DNA of 56,019 nucleotides from Acinetobacter brisouii (GCF_008993995.1 NZ_BKNN01000014.1:1-56019); one strand, 5' to 3'. Shown: positions 26,575-38,262, numbered from the stretch's first letter. Numbers and translations are program-made. Notes: generated by a model from the sequence alone, not told the origin.

Positions 26575-26973
26575 ATGATCAAGTCAATTGCCCATAAATT
26601 TATGATTGCTGTATTGAGCTGTTCAAGCCTAGGTATTTCATTGGCTTATGCTGAAGCACCCGCAGAAAATATTGAAGTGACCCCTGAACACAATCAAACA
26701 ACCCCTGAAGAACTCGCTGCAATTTATGTATTATCACAGCTCTGCACAAGCTATGGTTACGACAAAGAAGTAGGCTTCAAAGAAGGATTCGCAACACTTG
26801 CCAAAGAAAACCTGCCAGACGAAAAAGATCCCGTACAAGCATTAGAGCAACGTGCTCAACAAAAAGACTTCCAAAAGTATATTATTGAAGCTCAAAATGA
26901 TGCCAAAAAAGCAGGCGAGCAGCAAAATAAAGATATCTGTAGTGAAATTTCAACCTTAAATAAAGATTCTTAA
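26575..26973 (+). CDS. Small secreted protein, paralogue B
   Basis: A 132-residue precursor with signal peptide (MIKSIAHKFMIAVLSCSS, cut near AYA-E). The mature protein is helical and acidic and has two cysteines (LSQLCTSYG and NKDICSEI) at positions matching paralogue A. Both share an LxVLSxLC core and a glutamine/lysine-rich C-terminal helix ending in a cysteine. Likely periplasmic; function unknown. The upstream region carries a CTGT-N8-ACAG palindrome. Confidence 0.78.
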   Translation: MIKSIAHKFMIAVLSCSSLGISLAYAEAPAENIEVTPEHNQTTPEELAAIYVLSQLCTSYGYDKEVGFKEGFATLAKENLPDEKDPVQALEQRAQQKDFQKYIIEAQNDAKKAGEQQNKDICSEISTLNKDS

Positions 26974-26997
26974 TTTCGTTACAATACTCATCGAAAT

Positions 26998-27033
26998 AAG
27001 CCAAGTTGTTCTCTAGCAGTCAACTTGGCTTTG
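26998..27033 (+). terminator. Terminator-like hairpin between paralogue B and dacC
   Basis: A perfect 10-bp stem AGCCAAGTTG / CAACTTGGCT with a 12-base loop. The T run after it is short (TTTGT), so it may be a weak terminator or a leader structure of dacC. Confidence 0.6.
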
Positions 27034-27083
27034 TCCTACAATGCTAGACTTTGTTTGCCGCTACAACCATTGGAATATCCAGA

Positions 27084-28232
27084 ATGAGCAGAAAAAGTGC
27101 CTTTGCTGCCTTACTACTTTTACCATCTTTCTCCTACGCAGCAACTGTCTTATCTTCGCCACCAGATTTAAATAATAAATCTTATGTGCTCATGGACTAC
27201 GAAACAGGTCAGGTACTCGCTGCAAAAAATGAGAATGAGAAGCTGGCACCAGCCTCAATGACCAAAATGATGACCAGTTACATCATTGAGCAAAAGCTTC
27301 TCAAGGGTCAACTCACTGAAGGTGAAAAAGTTCGCATGAACGAGTCTGCATGGTGTCGTGGCAGTAGCACCGAATCATGTATGTATGTTCCATTGAATGG
27401 CACAGCAAGTGTGCTTGACATGTTGCGCGGGATTATTATTCAGTCAGGTAATGATGCATCCAAAGCAATGGCTGAACACATTGCGGGGAATGAAGGCACA
27501 TTTGCCTACATGATGAACCAAGAAGCCAAACGCATTGGGATGAATAACACCCACTTTATGAATGCCACTGGTCTTCCTTCTGATGGACATTATTCAACTG
27601 CAAAAGATATGGCAACGCTTGCACAACATATCATTCATGACAGTGCCAAGTACTACCCAATCTATTCAGAAAAAGTCTTTGCTTTCAATGGTATCAAACA
27701 AGGTAACCGCAATCCTTTACTGTATACAGATCCAAGTGTTGATGGTTTAAAAACAGGTCACACCGATGAAGCAGGTTATTGCTTAACCACTTCAAGTAAA
27801 CGTGGGCCAATGCGTTTAATTACCGTCATTTTTGGTGCACCAAGCATTAATGAACGCGCCTCACAGACTCGCGAATTATTGGCTTGGGGTTTTGCAAACT
27901 ATGAAACCGTTAAAGTACAACCTGCCAATCAAACCTTAAAAAATGTGCGGGTTTGGTTTGGTGACGAAAATGAAGTTCCTGCAGGCTTAGCCGAAGACTT
28001 TAATGTCACAATGCCAAAAGGTCAGGCAAGCGATATTAAAACCAGCTTGCAGATTTCATCTGAAGTCAATGCACCACTTAAACAAGGACAAGTGATTGGT
28101 AAATTGGTCGCAACACTAGATGGTAAAGTGATCGCCGAAAAACCTGTTGTTGCACTTAAAGCGGTTGATGAAGCGGGTTTCTTCTCGCGCTTAATCGACC
28201 ATATCAAACAATTCTTTAGCAAATTATTTTAA
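27084..28232 (+). CDS. dacC: D-alanyl-D-alanine carboxypeptidase (PBP5/6 type)
   Basis: A 382-residue penicillin-binding protein that removes the terminal D-Ala of peptidoglycan stem peptides. It has a signal peptide (cut after SYA), active site SMTK (Ser58-Lys61), SGN (121-123) and KTG (223-225). A C-terminal PBP5 domain and an amphipathic end helix (FFSRLIDHIKQFFSKLF) anchor it to the inner membrane face. The start MSRKSAFA is chosen because GGAATATCC precedes it. Single gene with a terminator. Confidence 0.95.
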   Translation: MSRKSAFAALLLLPSFSYAATVLSSPPDLNNKSYVLMDYETGQVLAAKNENEKLAPASMTKMMTSYIIEQKLLKGQLTEGEKVRMNESAWCRGSSTESCMYVPLNGTASVLDMLRGIIIQSGNDASKAMAEHIAGNEGTFAYMMNQEAKRIGMNNTHFMNATGLPSDGHYSTAKDMATLAQHIIHDSAKYYPIYSEKVFAFNGIKQGNRNPLLYTDPSVDGLKTGHTDEAGYCLTTSSKRGPMRLITVIFGAPSINERASQTRELLAWGFANYETVKVQPANQTLKNVRVWFGDENEVPAGLAEDFNVTMPKGQASDIKTSLQISSEVNAPLKQGQVIGKLVATLDGKVIAEKPVVALKAVDEAGFFSRLIDHIKQFFSKLF

Positions 28233-28251
28233 TTAAAGATTTTGTTTTAAC

Positions 28252-28286
28252 AAAAGCATCTGTGACATCGTTATAGATGCTTTTTT
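28252..28286 (+). terminator. Terminator after dacC
   Basis: AAAAGCATCT / AGATGCTTTT stem with a 13-base loop and T-rich tail, 20 bases past the stop. Confidence 0.85.
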
Positions 28287-28328
28287 CTTTTATACTCCAT
28301 CATATTTAAAATATTTCTACCCAATACA

Positions 28329-28865
28329 ATGAAAAATATCCGCCCCTACCTAGAGCATCATCCCGACATTCATCGCAGTTGTTATATTGACCCAATGTCT
28401 GTTGTGATTGGCGATGTGCAACTTGCAGAACATGTTTCAGTTTGGCCGTTTGCTGTGATTCGAGGCGATGTCAATTCGATTCAAATTGGCAAAAATAGTA
28501 ATGTGCAAGACCACTACATGCTACATGTCAGCCATAAAAATGCAGCCAAACCAAATGGTTCGCCACTGATTATTGGTGAAGATGTCACCATTGGGCATCA
28601 TGTAACTTTACATGGCTGTACGATTGGCAACCGTGTTCTGGTTGGGATTAATAGCGTTATTTTAGATGATGTCATCATTGAAGATGATGTAATGATTGGT
28701 GCAGGAAGTTTAGTTCCACCCCGTAAACACCTAGAAAGTGGTTATTTATATGTGGGTAGCCCTGTACAAAAAATTCGCCCATTAACTGAAAAAGAAAAAG
28801 AATTTTTACCCTACTCAGCACGACATTATGTCAAAGTAGCCAACAACTATATAAAGCAGGACTAA
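28329..28865 (+). CDS. Gamma-carbonic anhydrase family protein (YrdA-like)
   Basis: A 178-residue left-handed beta-helix protein built of hexapeptide repeats (VVIGDVQLAEHVSVWPFAVI, VTIGHHVTLHGCTIGNRV). Conserved metal-site histidines appear in MLHVSH and in IGHHVTLHG. The DVNSIQIGKNSNVQD segment is family-typical. It may bind zinc as a trimer; carbonic anhydrase activity is not guaranteed for YrdA-like members. Not clearly in an operon with the Nudix gene, which starts 63 bases later. Confidence 0.9.
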   Translation: MKNIRPYLEHHPDIHRSCYIDPMSVVIGDVQLAEHVSVWPFAVIRGDVNSIQIGKNSNVQDHYMLHVSHKNAAKPNGSPLIIGEDVTIGHHVTLHGCTIGNRVLVGINSVILDDVIIEDDVMIGAGSLVPPRKHLESGYLYVGSPVQKIRPLTEKEKEFLPYSARHYVKVANNYIKQD

Positions 28866-28928
28866 ATCAACATAGCCATTCCTGTGCAAATTTTGTAGAA
28901 TACACCTTTTAGATCATGGTGCTTTTTT

Positions 28929-29417
28929 ATGACTGCTTGGACAGCGCATGTCACGGTTGCCACTGTTGTTGAAAAACATGGAAAGTTCCTCCTTGTTGAA
29001 GAACATTCTGAAGGGTTTTCCCATCCTGTGTTTAATCAACCTGCTGGGCATGTTGAAGCTGGTGAAACGATCATTGAAGCAGCAATTCGTGAAACACGCG
29101 AAGAAACTGGGCATGACGTTGAAATCGACCATTTGCTCGGGATTTACACCTATACGCCCCCCATGTTCCCAGACCGAACCTATTTTCGTTTCTGCTTTTT
29201 GGCACATGTGGTTGAAGAGCATCCCGATGCTCAACTCGATACAGGTATTCTCCAAGCAACATGGCTTTCTTTCGAGGAGTTACAGAACTCTGGACGTGCC
29301 CGTAGCCCATTGGTGATTCAAGCCATTCAAGACAGTCTGACTGGTCAAAAGTATCCTTTATCCATGATTCATGAACACCCTTTCTCTCCCAATCTAACTT
29401 CAAATTTGGATGCCTAG
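28929..29417 (+). CDS. nudJ: Nudix hydrolase (NudJ-like)
   Basis: A 162-residue Nudix protein. The box G-x5-E-x7-RE-x2-EE-x-G is complete at residues 40-61 (GHVEAGE, then RETREETG). In E. coli nudJ (ymfB) also sits directly before mnmA and cleaves nucleotide and thiamine pyrophosphates. Here the two genes nearly touch (5 bases between stop and the preferred mnmA start, with an overlapping alternative start). The same operon order continues with hflD and purB. Confidence 0.88.
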   Translation: MTAWTAHVTVATVVEKHGKFLLVEEHSEGFSHPVFNQPAGHVEAGETIIEAAIRETREETGHDVEIDHLLGIYTYTPPMFPDRTYFRFCFLAHVVEEHPDAQLDTGILQATWLSFEELQNSGRARSPLVIQAIQDSLTGQKYPLSMIHEHPFSPNLTSNLDA

Positions 29418-29421
29418 TTTT

Positions 29422-30555
29422 ATGCAACAACGTGTCATCGTCGGTATGTCTGGTGGTGTAGATTCTTCTGTTTCTGCTGCTTTACTTCTTCAACAAGGTT
29501 ATCAAGTTGAAGGTCTGTTTATGAAGAACTGGGAAGAAGATGACGGTACAGAATACTGTACGGCGCTCGAAGATTTAGCCGATGCCCAAGCCGTTGCTGA
29601 CAAACTTGGCATTAAACTGCATACCGCAAATTTTGCCATGGAATATTGGGATCGTGTCTTTGAACACTTCCTTGCCGAATACGCAGCAGGACGCACACCA
29701 AACCCCGATATTCTCTGTAATAAAGAAATTAAATTCCGTGCGTTTATAGACCATGCTGTAACTTTAGGTGCAGACTTCATTGCAACAGGGCACTACACCC
29801 GCCGTGGTGCAACACAGTACAACAGCAAAGGCGAAGCTTATGCACCCCTACTTCGTGGTGTCGATCAAAACAAAGATCAAAGCTATTTCCTGCATGCTGT
29901 GCATGGTCGTGAAATCAATAAAACCTTATTCCCAGTCGGTGAGATTGAAAAACCACAAGTCCGTAAAATTGCTGCGGAACTCGATTTAGCGACGGCGAAG
30001 AAAAAAGACTCTACGGGAATCTGTTTTATTGGCGAACGTCGTTTTAATGACTTCCTTAAACAGTACTTACCTGCTCAACCTGGAAAAATTGTACTAGAAA
30101 ATGGTCAAGAAGTTGGTGAACATCACGGCTTAATGTACTATACACTGGGTCAACGCGGTGGCATTGGTTTGGGTGGTATGAAAGATGCCCATGAAGGTGC
30201 GTGGTTTGTTCTACACAAAGATGTTGAAGGTAACCGTCTCGTTGTTGGTCAAGGTCATGAACATCCACTCATGCAAAGCACGACTTTGTGGAGTGAAAAA
30301 ATTGACTGGGTTGCAGGTGAACAAGACATTCCCGCAACAGGTTTACGCTGTACAGCAAAAACCCGTTATCGCCAACCTGATCAGGCATGTACCATTTTTT
30401 ATGATACAAACACTCAGGACGCGGTTCGTGTTGAGTTTGATGAGCCACAGCGTGCTGTAACGCCAGGGCAAAGTGTTGTATTTTATATCAATGATCACTG
30501 TTTAGGTGGTGGTGTGATTCATCATACCAACGCCCCTAAACCTGCTTTTCTTTAG
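29422..30555 (+). CDS. mnmA: tRNA-specific 2-thiouridylase MnmA
   Basis: MnmA (377 aa) makes the 2-thio group of uridine 34 in tRNA-Lys, Glu and Gln. The PP-loop SGGVDSS is at residues 10-16. The two catalytic cysteines lie in [12 protein letters not shown] and [17 protein letters not shown]-type binding ([10 protein letters not shown]) and the C-terminal barrel are intact. ATG 29422 ([12 protein letters not shown]) is preferred; ATG 29410 overlaps the nudJ end by 8 bases and has no better RBS. Confidence 0.96.
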   Translation: MQQRVIVGMSGGVDSSVSAALLLQQGYQVEGLFMKNWEEDDGTEYCTALEDLADAQAVADKLGIKLHTANFAMEYWDRVFEHFLAEYAAGRTPNPDILCNKEIKFRAFIDHAVTLGADFIATGHYTRRGATQYNSKGEAYAPLLRGVDQNKDQSYFLHAVHGREINKTLFPVGEIEKPQVRKIAAELDLATAKKKDSTGICFIGERRFNDFLKQYLPAQPGKIVLENGQEVGEHHGLMYYTLGQRGGIGLGGMKDAHEGAWFVLHKDVEGNRLVVGQGHEHPLMQSTTLWSEKIDWVAGEQDIPATGLRCTAKTRYRQPDQACTIFYDTNTQDAVRVEFDEPQRAVTPGQSVVFYINDHCLGGGVIHHTNAPKPAFL

Positions 30556-30567
30556 GAATTTTTAGGC

Positions 30568-32741
<2,174 letters not shown>

Positions 32742-32760
32742 GTTAAAAATGATTGCTTAG

Positions 32761-32789
32761 AAAAAGCGAAGCTTCGGCTTCGCTTTTTT
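32761..32789 (+). terminator. Terminator after purB
   Basis: Perfect 12-bp stem AAAAAGCGAAGC / GCTTCGCTTTTT closed by a TTCG tetraloop. Confidence 0.93.
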
Positions 32790-32827
32790 GCCTTTATCGA
32801 AATCACCACCAATAAAAAATTAAGAAT

Positions 32828-33469
32828 ATGCTCGAAAAACAATATACCCTTAAACATTTGATTACCGTTGCAATCCTAACTGTCACATTAATCTTAGCGA
32901 GCATTCAACCCTTAGAATATGCTGCTTATCTATTACATCAAGCAGGTACTATCATCATGCTGCTGGTTTTAGGTTATTGCTTTAAAAAATTTGCGCTGAA
33001 CTTTCTGAGCTTTAGTTTCTATATCGGCTTCCTGATCATTCATATTCTGGGTGCGCATTATTTGTATTCTTATGTACCTTATAACGACTGGATTAAAAGC
33101 CTATTCGGTTTTGACTTGAATGCATCCATGCATTGGTCACGCAACATGTATGATCGTCTGGTTCATTTCAGTTATGGTTTTCTACTATTTCCTTTTTTTC
33201 AACGTATCTTCCACGTTTATTTTCCACAAGCTTCAAGAAAACAGCTCAACTTTTTAGTCATTCAATGGATCATGGCATCGAGTATGCTGTATGAGCTGAT
33301 TGAGTGGTGGATTGCGATTGGCTTATCACCTGAAGCGGCTGAAAATTACAATGGTCAACAAGGCGATGTTTGGGATGCCCACAAAGACATGTTTCTTGCT
33401 AGCATTGGATGTTTAATTTTTGCTGTTATTGATCTGATTCAAAATAAATTAAGTCAACATAAACCATAA
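32828..33469 (+). CDS. DUF2238 membrane protein (YjdF-like)
   Basis: A 213-residue inner membrane protein with about six hydrophobic helices. The DUF2238 signature is seen in HWSRNMYDRLVHFSYGFLL and LYELIEWW, with the C-terminal GDVWDAHKDMFLASIG. The role is unknown. Its last 21 bases overlap the end of the convergent cytochrome b561 gene, so the two cannot have a conventional terminator between them. Confidence 0.87.
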   Translation: MLEKQYTLKHLITVAILTVTLILASIQPLEYAAYLLHQAGTIIMLLVLGYCFKKFALNFLSFSFYIGFLIIHILGAHYLYSYVPYNDWIKSLFGFDLNASMHWSRNMYDRLVHFSYGFLLFPFFQRIFHVYFPQASRKQLNFLVIQWIMASSMLYELIEWWIAIGLSPEAAENYNGQQGDVWDAHKDMFLASIGCLIFAVIDLIQNKLSQHKP

Positions 33470-34063
33470 ACTAAACACGATTACGGTACACACAATCAAG
33501 GCAGCATAGAGCAATACTTTTGGTTGTATTTCCTCATTGATCCAGAACATTTTTTGAAAAATGATTTGGCGAATCGCCAAACTGTTTAAAACAATCGCTG
33601 CGAGATGCACAATCACTACACCTAAAAAGAGATTAGCAAACAAATCATGAATTTCTTTGATATTATGCTGCCCTGTTGTTTCAGTGATATAACCTAAAAT
33701 GACTGTCATCGGCAGGAGCAAAACCATCAAAAAAATGCTCAAATGCAATAATGCTGAGCTTAAATACTGAAGTGATTTCTGTGACCCTAAAGCCTGTTGT
33801 TTACCCAATTTAAGAAAGTTAAAACTCATTTGCTGACGCTTGATCCATCCAAAAGGTCGACTGACTTTCATTTTAGCTGCAAGGAATTGCCAAACAATCC
33901 GCAAACCCAATGCAATTGCCAACAAGTAACCAAACAACATATGAAGCTGATGTAAATCGAAGTTATCACCAGTAAAGTAAGCACCTGTGAAACTCACTAA
34001 AATAATGAGATGCAGTAAACGAATTACACTATCTATATGGCTTGCAGGAATGACTTTATTCAT
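33449..34063 (-). CDS. Cytochrome b561 family membrane protein
   Basis: A 204-residue protein with about five membrane helices and histidines placed for two b hemes: VIRLLHLIIL in helix 1, QLHMLFGYLLA in helix 2, and HDLFANLFLGVVIVHLAAI in helix 4. This resembles bacterial di-heme cytochrome b/b561 proteins that pass electrons from quinol to a partner or superoxide. No partner gene lies beside it. Convergent overlap with the DUF2238 gene. Confidence 0.87.
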   Translation of the reverse strand: MNKVIPASHIDSVIRLLHLIILVSFTGAYFTGDNFDLHQLHMLFGYLLAIALGLRIVWQFLAAKMKVSRPFGWIKRQQMSFNFLKLGKQQALGSQKSLQYLSSALLHLSIFLMVLLLPMTVILGYITETTGQHNIKEIHDLFANLFLGVVIVHLAAIVLNSLAIRQIIFQKMFWINEEIQPKVLLYAALIVCTVIVFSLWFMLT

Positions 34064-34183
34064 CTTCCATCCAAAAATTGGCTTTTAGATTCATGTTGCC
34101 GCAGATAACTTAAGTGTTGATTAGCCTCTGATATGAAAATTCAAAGATTATTGCATTTATAGGATATTTCGTTGTATTTACCT

Positions 34184-34216
34184 TAGTTTATCTTATTTTA
34201 TAAAATACCTAAACTA
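34184..34216. promoter_or_regulatory. Long palindrome between the cytochrome b and pirin genes
   Basis: TAGTTTA (34184-34190) and TAAACTA (34210-34216) flank a perfect inner palindrome TATTTTATAAAATA (34194-34207). The structure ends 39 bases before the pirin ATG, in a divergent promoter region. It looks like a dimer- or tetramer-binding operator; the regulator is not known. Confidence 0.5.
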
Positions 34217-34255
34217 TCTCTAAGACAACATGAAATGTCATGTGGAGATCAGATT

Positions 34256-34945
34256 ATGCAAAGTTATTTACATCGTAGCGAAGAACGTGGACATGTCAAA
34301 GAAGGCTGGTTAGACACCTATCACAGCTTTTCTTTTGGAAGTTGGTACAATCCAAAGTACATGGGAGTCAGTGTATTACGCGTCATTAATGATGACACCA
34401 TTGCTGCTCATAAAGGCTTTGGTACACATCCACACGATAATATGGAAATTTTGACCTGTGTGCTTAAAGGCACCATTAGTCATAAAGACACAATGGGAAA
34501 TCAAACTCAAATTGCCGCGGGTGAATGGCAACTGATGAGTGCAGGAACAGGGATTCAGCACAGCGAAATTAATCAGGGCGATGAAGCTGTACATATGTTA
34601 CAGATCTGGATTCATCCGAATATTCGTAATGCAGAACCTAGTTATCAACAGATTCAGCGAGACCCGAAACAACAGCCGAATCAATGGCATTTAATTGTTG
34701 GAACAGAGAATGCGCCAATGAAGATTCGACAAGATGCTGAAGTTAAAGCAGCCTATTTGAATCAAGGTCAACAGCTTGACGTTAAAGCGACTCGACAGCT
34801 CAATTATATTCATGTCATTTCAGGTCAGGTGAGAATGGGTGATCAGTTAGTCAATGCTGGAGATGCATTACTCTTTGCTGAAGACTGTCAGATTGAAGCA
34901 CAACAAGACAGTCAAATGATCTGGTTTGATTTACCACAAGCCTAA
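34256..34945 (+). CDS. Pirin family protein (YhhW-like)
   Basis: A 229-residue bicupin. The N-terminal cupin carries the metal ligands in FGTHPHDNMEILTCVLKG (two His and one Glu) and a later His in TGIQHSEINQG. The C-terminal cupin is shorter and lacks obvious ligands, as in E. coli YhhW, which has quercetin 2,3-dioxygenase activity in vitro. ATG 34256 is chosen because GGAG (34243-34246) is well placed; ATG 34235 has none. A long palindrome sits just upstream. Confidence 0.92.
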   Translation: MQSYLHRSEERGHVKEGWLDTYHSFSFGSWYNPKYMGVSVLRVINDDTIAAHKGFGTHPHDNMEILTCVLKGTISHKDTMGNQTQIAAGEWQLMSAGTGIQHSEINQGDEAVHMLQIWIHPNIRNAEPSYQQIQRDPKQQPNQWHLIVGTENAPMKIRQDAEVKAAYLNQGQQLDVKATRQLNYIHVISGQVRMGDQLVNAGDALLFAEDCQIEAQQDSQMIWFDLPQA

Positions 34946-34951
34946 AACAAA

Positions 34952-34979
34952 AAAGCCTCCAAATTGGAGGCTTTCTTTT
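34952..34979. terminator. Bidirectional terminator between pirin and htpX
   Basis: AAAGCCTCC / GGAGGCTTT stem, A-run on the left and T-rich tail on the right. Confidence 0.9.
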
Positions 34980-34981
34980 TC

Positions 34982-35887
34982 TTATGAACAGTTCAACTGC
35001 TGTAAGGCAGCGACACGTTGCTCAATAGTTGGGTGAGTTTGAAATAAAGCTGCAAGACTAAAGCCTTGTTCCTTACCTTCCGTAATTGCAAGTGCTTTCA
35101 TTTCTCTTGGCATTTGATCAGGCATTTCAGTTTCAGCTTGCAAGCGCAACAATGCAGAAATCATGGCTTGTTTACCTGCCAAACGCGCACCTGCTTCATC
35201 TGCACGGTATTCACGGTAACGCGAAAACCACATCACAATCGCTGATGCCAAAATACCAAAGACAATATCCAAGACCATTGTAATGATAAAATAACCCATA
35301 CCAGGAGCTTCATCATCTTGGCGACCAAACACGTTACGGTCAATAAAGTCACCAACCACACGTGCAAAGAACATCACAAAGGTGTTCACTACACCTTGAA
35401 TTAACGACAAAGTCACCATATCGCCGTTGGCAACGTGCCCAATTTCATGAGCAAGTACCGCACGTAATTCATCTTGATTCATGCGCTCAAGCAGACCTGT
35501 AGAAACTGCAACTAACGCATCATTTTTATTCCAACCTGTCGCAAAGGCATTCGATTGATAAGATGGGAAAATACCCACTTCTGGCATACGAATCCCTGAA
35601 CGTTGTGCAAGGTCTGCAACCGTTTGCAATAACCAAACTTCAGCTTGGTTACGTGGTGCGTTTGGATCGATTAATTCAGTCCCTGTGGTTTTCTTAGCCA
35701 TCCACTTCGACATAAACAGCGAAATCAAAGAACCAACCATACCAAAGACAAAACAGATTACGAGTAGGTTGCCTAAGTTAAGTCCACCTGCACCGTGGTA
35801 ACTTCCGACACCCAATACGGACAAAATAAGACCAGCGACAACCAGTACCGCGAGGTTGGTAAGCAAAAACAAACCAATCCGCATCAT
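34982..35887 (-). CDS. htpX: Membrane protease HtpX
   Basis: HtpX (301 aa) is a zinc metalloprotease of inner membrane quality control. It has two N-terminal helices (residues 3-25 and 37-57), the zinc motif HEIGH (147-151), two further hydrophobic segments and the third ligand region [11 protein letters not shown]. Family length is normal. AGGATTTTCTCG precedes two consecutive ATGs; the first is used. Often heat- or envelope-stress-induced in relatives; no heat-shock promoter was spotted here. Confidence 0.96.
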   Translation of the reverse strand: MMRIGLFLLTNLAVLVVAGLILSVLGVGSYHGAGGLNLGNLLVICFVFGMVGSLISLFMSKWMAKKTTGTELIDPNAPRNQAEVWLLQTVADLAQRSGIRMPEVGIFPSYQSNAFATGWNKNDALVAVSTGLLERMNQDELRAVLAHEIGHVANGDMVTLSLIQGVVNTFVMFFARVVGDFIDRNVFGRQDDEAPGMGYFIITMVLDIVFGILASAIVMWFSRYREYRADEAGARLAGKQAMISALLRLQAETEMPDQMPREMKALAITEGKEQGFSLAALFQTHPTIEQRVAALQQLNCS

Positions 35888-35909
35888 CGAGAAAATCCTC
35901 TTATAATAG

Positions 35910-35944
35910 AAAAAAACATGATTTATCTTACAGATAAATCATGT
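35910..35944 (-). terminator. Terminator of the slt-type gene, upstream of htpX
   Basis: Perfect 12-bp stem ACATGATTTATC / GATAAATCATGT with a 5-base loop, followed on the minus strand by T5 or more. It separates the lytic transglycosylase gene from htpX. Confidence 0.88.
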
Positions 35945-36030
35945 AACTAATATGCGACCTGAGATCATAAAATTCAAGAATAAATCCGTATCAACATATA
36001 AAAATCATGTTTCCGAATTGTATAACAAGA

Positions 36031-36843
36031 CTAATTGCGTACAGCTATATCTGTAAATGTACCATCTGATAATTGTACAATTCGCCGACCCGCCGACTTA
36101 TGTATATTCAGTGCTTGACTGTTATTGGTATTATTTTTTGCTGTAGCTGCAGCGGTTACAGGTTCAACTGAGCTTTCTTTAATCGCGCTGTCTAGACGAA
36201 TTCCAGAGGTATATAAATTATTGTAACGACTCATCACGCGGCGTACATAATCTTGGGTTTCTCTAAACGGAGGAATTCCACCATATTTATCAACATTCCC
36301 TTCCCCCGCATTATATGCAGCCAATGCCAAGTGCGTATTACCACTATAACGTTTCAACAATAAACTTAGGTACTTTGCACCACCAAAAATATTTTGTTGT
36401 GGATCATAAGGATTATTGACATTAAAGCGTCTAGCAGTTGCAGGCATAAGTTGCATCAAACCTTGCGCCCCCACAGGCGAACGTGCATTACTATTAAAGC
36501 CTGACTCAGTATGCATAATTGCTTTAATCAATCCTTCAGCTAAACCATGTTGCTGAGCTGCCTGATGAATAATTTGATCAAAAGCATCTTTATTTTTGCT
36601 ATAGCTAGGCAGCACAGAAGCTTCTGAGCCTCCCCAGTTATGGTAACTATGGATATTACTGTCTTTATAATAAGTGACTTTAATTTTCGTTAAATGTGCG
36701 CCACTTTGCTTACGATTCGTAAGAAGTGGTGTTCCATTACCATCTTGATAAGTATAAATTTGTCCAGCATGTACCCAAGAAGCTAAACCCAAACTTCCTA
36801 GCGTAGAGAGAGAAAGCAGTACAATTTTGTATAGTATTTTCAT
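36031..36843 (-). CDS. Lytic transglycosylase, SLT domain
   Basis: A 270-residue secreted enzyme with a signal peptide (ends near VHAG). A short DUF4124-like stretch follows (IYTYQDGNGTPLLTNRK). The C-terminal SLT domain has the catalytic glutamate in HTESGFNSNARSPVGAQGLM, then QLMPATARRF and the ALAAYNAGEGNVDKYGG motif. It cleaves glycan strands of peptidoglycan to 1,6-anhydro products in the periplasm. ATG 36843 starts the signal peptide; the ORF is open upstream without an RBS. Confidence 0.92.
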   Translation of the reverse strand: MKILYKIVLLSLSTLGSLGLASWVHAGQIYTYQDGNGTPLLTNRKQSGAHLTKIKVTYYKDSNIHSYHNWGGSEASVLPSYSKNKDAFDQIIHQAAQQHGLAEGLIKAIMHTESGFNSNARSPVGAQGLMQLMPATARRFNVNNPYDPQQNIFGGAKYLSLLLKRYSGNTHLALAAYNAGEGNVDKYGGIPPFRETQDYVRRVMSRYNNLYTSGIRLDSAIKESSVEPVTAAATAKNNTNNSQALNIHKSAGRRIVQLSDGTFTDIAVRN

Positions 36844-37329
36844 TGTTGTGTTTACCAGTAAGCGTTCTGTGCAAACAATTGTATTTGATTGTAACAGGAA
36901 AACAGTATGTGCTGTGCTTTTTAACAAGCTTAGTTAAAAAAATCAAGTTAAATTGTTGGGCGAGTAATCAAAAAAAAATTTAATTTTTTTTAAGCCAAGG
37001 TCTATTGACAGCAATAAACCATTGAAATTATTAAATAATAAAAAAAGGTTAAAAAATGATCAATGTGTTTCTAAGCCTTAATCAACGGACGATTACTCCT
37101 GTCAAGGGCTTAGTTATCCACAATTTTATCCACAATTTTTGTGGAAAACTGTGAATTGTCAAAAAACTCACCAATTTCAAGGCAAACCTACTCATTTAAA
37201 TAGTTTAGAGTGCTTCAAGGACATTTTGATGACAATAAAAAATATATGAATAAATGTGTATGCACAGATGCGAAGCCATCCCGAATCAGCTAAAATTGCG
37301 CGATATTTTTTCCAAGAGTTTGTGTGTCT
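36844..37329. other. AT-rich intergenic region between slt and ttcA
   Basis: This 486-base gap is the longest in the window. It contains long A and T runs (36960-37060), a candidate plus-strand promoter with a perfect TTGACA at 37005-37010, and a cluster of DnaA boxes at 37114-37148. No convincing ORF or RNA hairpin was seen. Confidence 0.6.
37114..37148. promoter_or_regulatory. DnaA-box cluster upstream of ttcA
   Basis: Two perfect TTATCCACA boxes (37114-37122 and 37126-37134) lie in the same orientation 12 bases apart. A third exact match to TTWTNCACA lies in inverse orientation (37140-37148, TGTGGAAAA). A weaker inverse match follows at about 37150. The cluster sits in very AT-rich DNA. 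No dnaA, dnaN or gyrB gene is near, so this is not the usual oriC locus. Confidence 0.65.
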
Positions 37330-38235
37330 ATGTACTCTCCAGTTGAATCCAACCAAGGATTTAATTTTAAACCTGAACTTCCAACCAGTTCGGCTTATTA
37401 TCGCCTACTCAAAAAACTTCGTCGTCAAGTCGGTCATGCCATCCGTGACTTTAAAATGATCGAGGAAGGCGATAAGGTGATGGTTTGTATTTCGGGTGGA
37501 AAGGACAGCTATACTCTGCTTGATATTTTGTTGCAGTTTAAACGTATTGCACCCATCAATTTTGATGTGGTTGCCGTCAACCTTGACCAAAAACAACCCG
37601 GTTTTCCTGAAGATGTTTTACCACGTTATTTAGAAGAAAATAATATTCCATATTATATTCTTGAAAAAGACACCTACAGTATTACCAAACGCTTAACCCC
37701 TGAAGGCAAAACCTACTGTGCGGTCTGTTCACGTTTACGCCGTGGTTCACTGTATGGCTTTGCACAAGAAATTGGCGCAACTAAAGTCGCTTTAGGTCAT
37801 CATCGTGATGATATTATTGCAACATTCTTCCTAAACTTGTTTCATGGCGGTAGCTTAAAGGCGATGCCACCGAAGCTTCTCTCTTCTGATAAGAAAAATA
37901 TCTTGATTCGCCCATTGGCTTATGTTGAAGAAAAAGACATCATCAAATATGCCGAGATGCGTAAGTTTCCAATCATTCCATGTAACTTGTGTGGTTCTCA
38001 AGAAAACCTTCAACGTGCAATGTTAAATGAAATGCTACGCGAATGGGATCAAAAATATCCAAAACGTCTTCATAGTATTTTTGGTGCTCTACAGAATGTT
38101 TCACCATCACAACTGGCTGACCGTGAGCTATTTGATTTTGAGGCACTCGATTCCCAACGTGAATTTGATCTTAAAGATCCTGAAGACATGAAAAAACGAT
38201 TAGATGTCGTCAATTTAAGCTTTGCAGCCGAATAA
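37330..38235 (+). CDS. ttcA: tRNA 2-thiocytidine biosynthesis protein TtcA
   Basis: TtcA (301 aa) thiolates cytidine 32 in tRNAs using ATP and an iron-sulfur cluster. The PP-loop SGGKDS is at residues 55-60. The cluster cysteines appear in [10 protein letters not shown] and IPCNLCGSQ, the TtcA pattern. Length is normal. ATG 37330 (MYSPVESN) is chosen over GTG 37324, neither having a strong RBS. A cluster of DnaA boxes lies about 180 bases upstream. Confidence 0.96.
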   Translation: MYSPVESNQGFNFKPELPTSSAYYRLLKKLRRQVGHAIRDFKMIEEGDKVMVCISGGKDSYTLLDILLQFKRIAPINFDVVAVNLDQKQPGFPEDVLPRYLEENNIPYYILEKDTYSITKRLTPEGKTYCAVCSRLRRGSLYGFAQEIGATKVALGHHRDDIIATFFLNLFHGGSLKAMPPKLLSSDKKNILIRPLAYVEEKDIIKYAEMRKFPIIPCNLCGSQENLQRAMLNEMLREWDQKYPKRLHSIFGALQNVSPSQLADRELFDFEALDSQREFDLKDPEDMKKRLDVVNLSFAAE

Positions 38236-38262
38236 TCACATTTCCATCGCTGCGTAATGTCG

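Noticed and set aside
28914-29430. Minus-strand ORFs opposite the Nudix gene
   Set aside because: The Nudix box on the plus strand is complete; the antisense frames show no family signal.
36960-37150. Chromosomal origin (oriC)
   Set aside because: DnaA boxes and AT-rich DNA are present, but dnaA, dnaN, recF and gyrB are absent; kept only as a DnaA-box finding.
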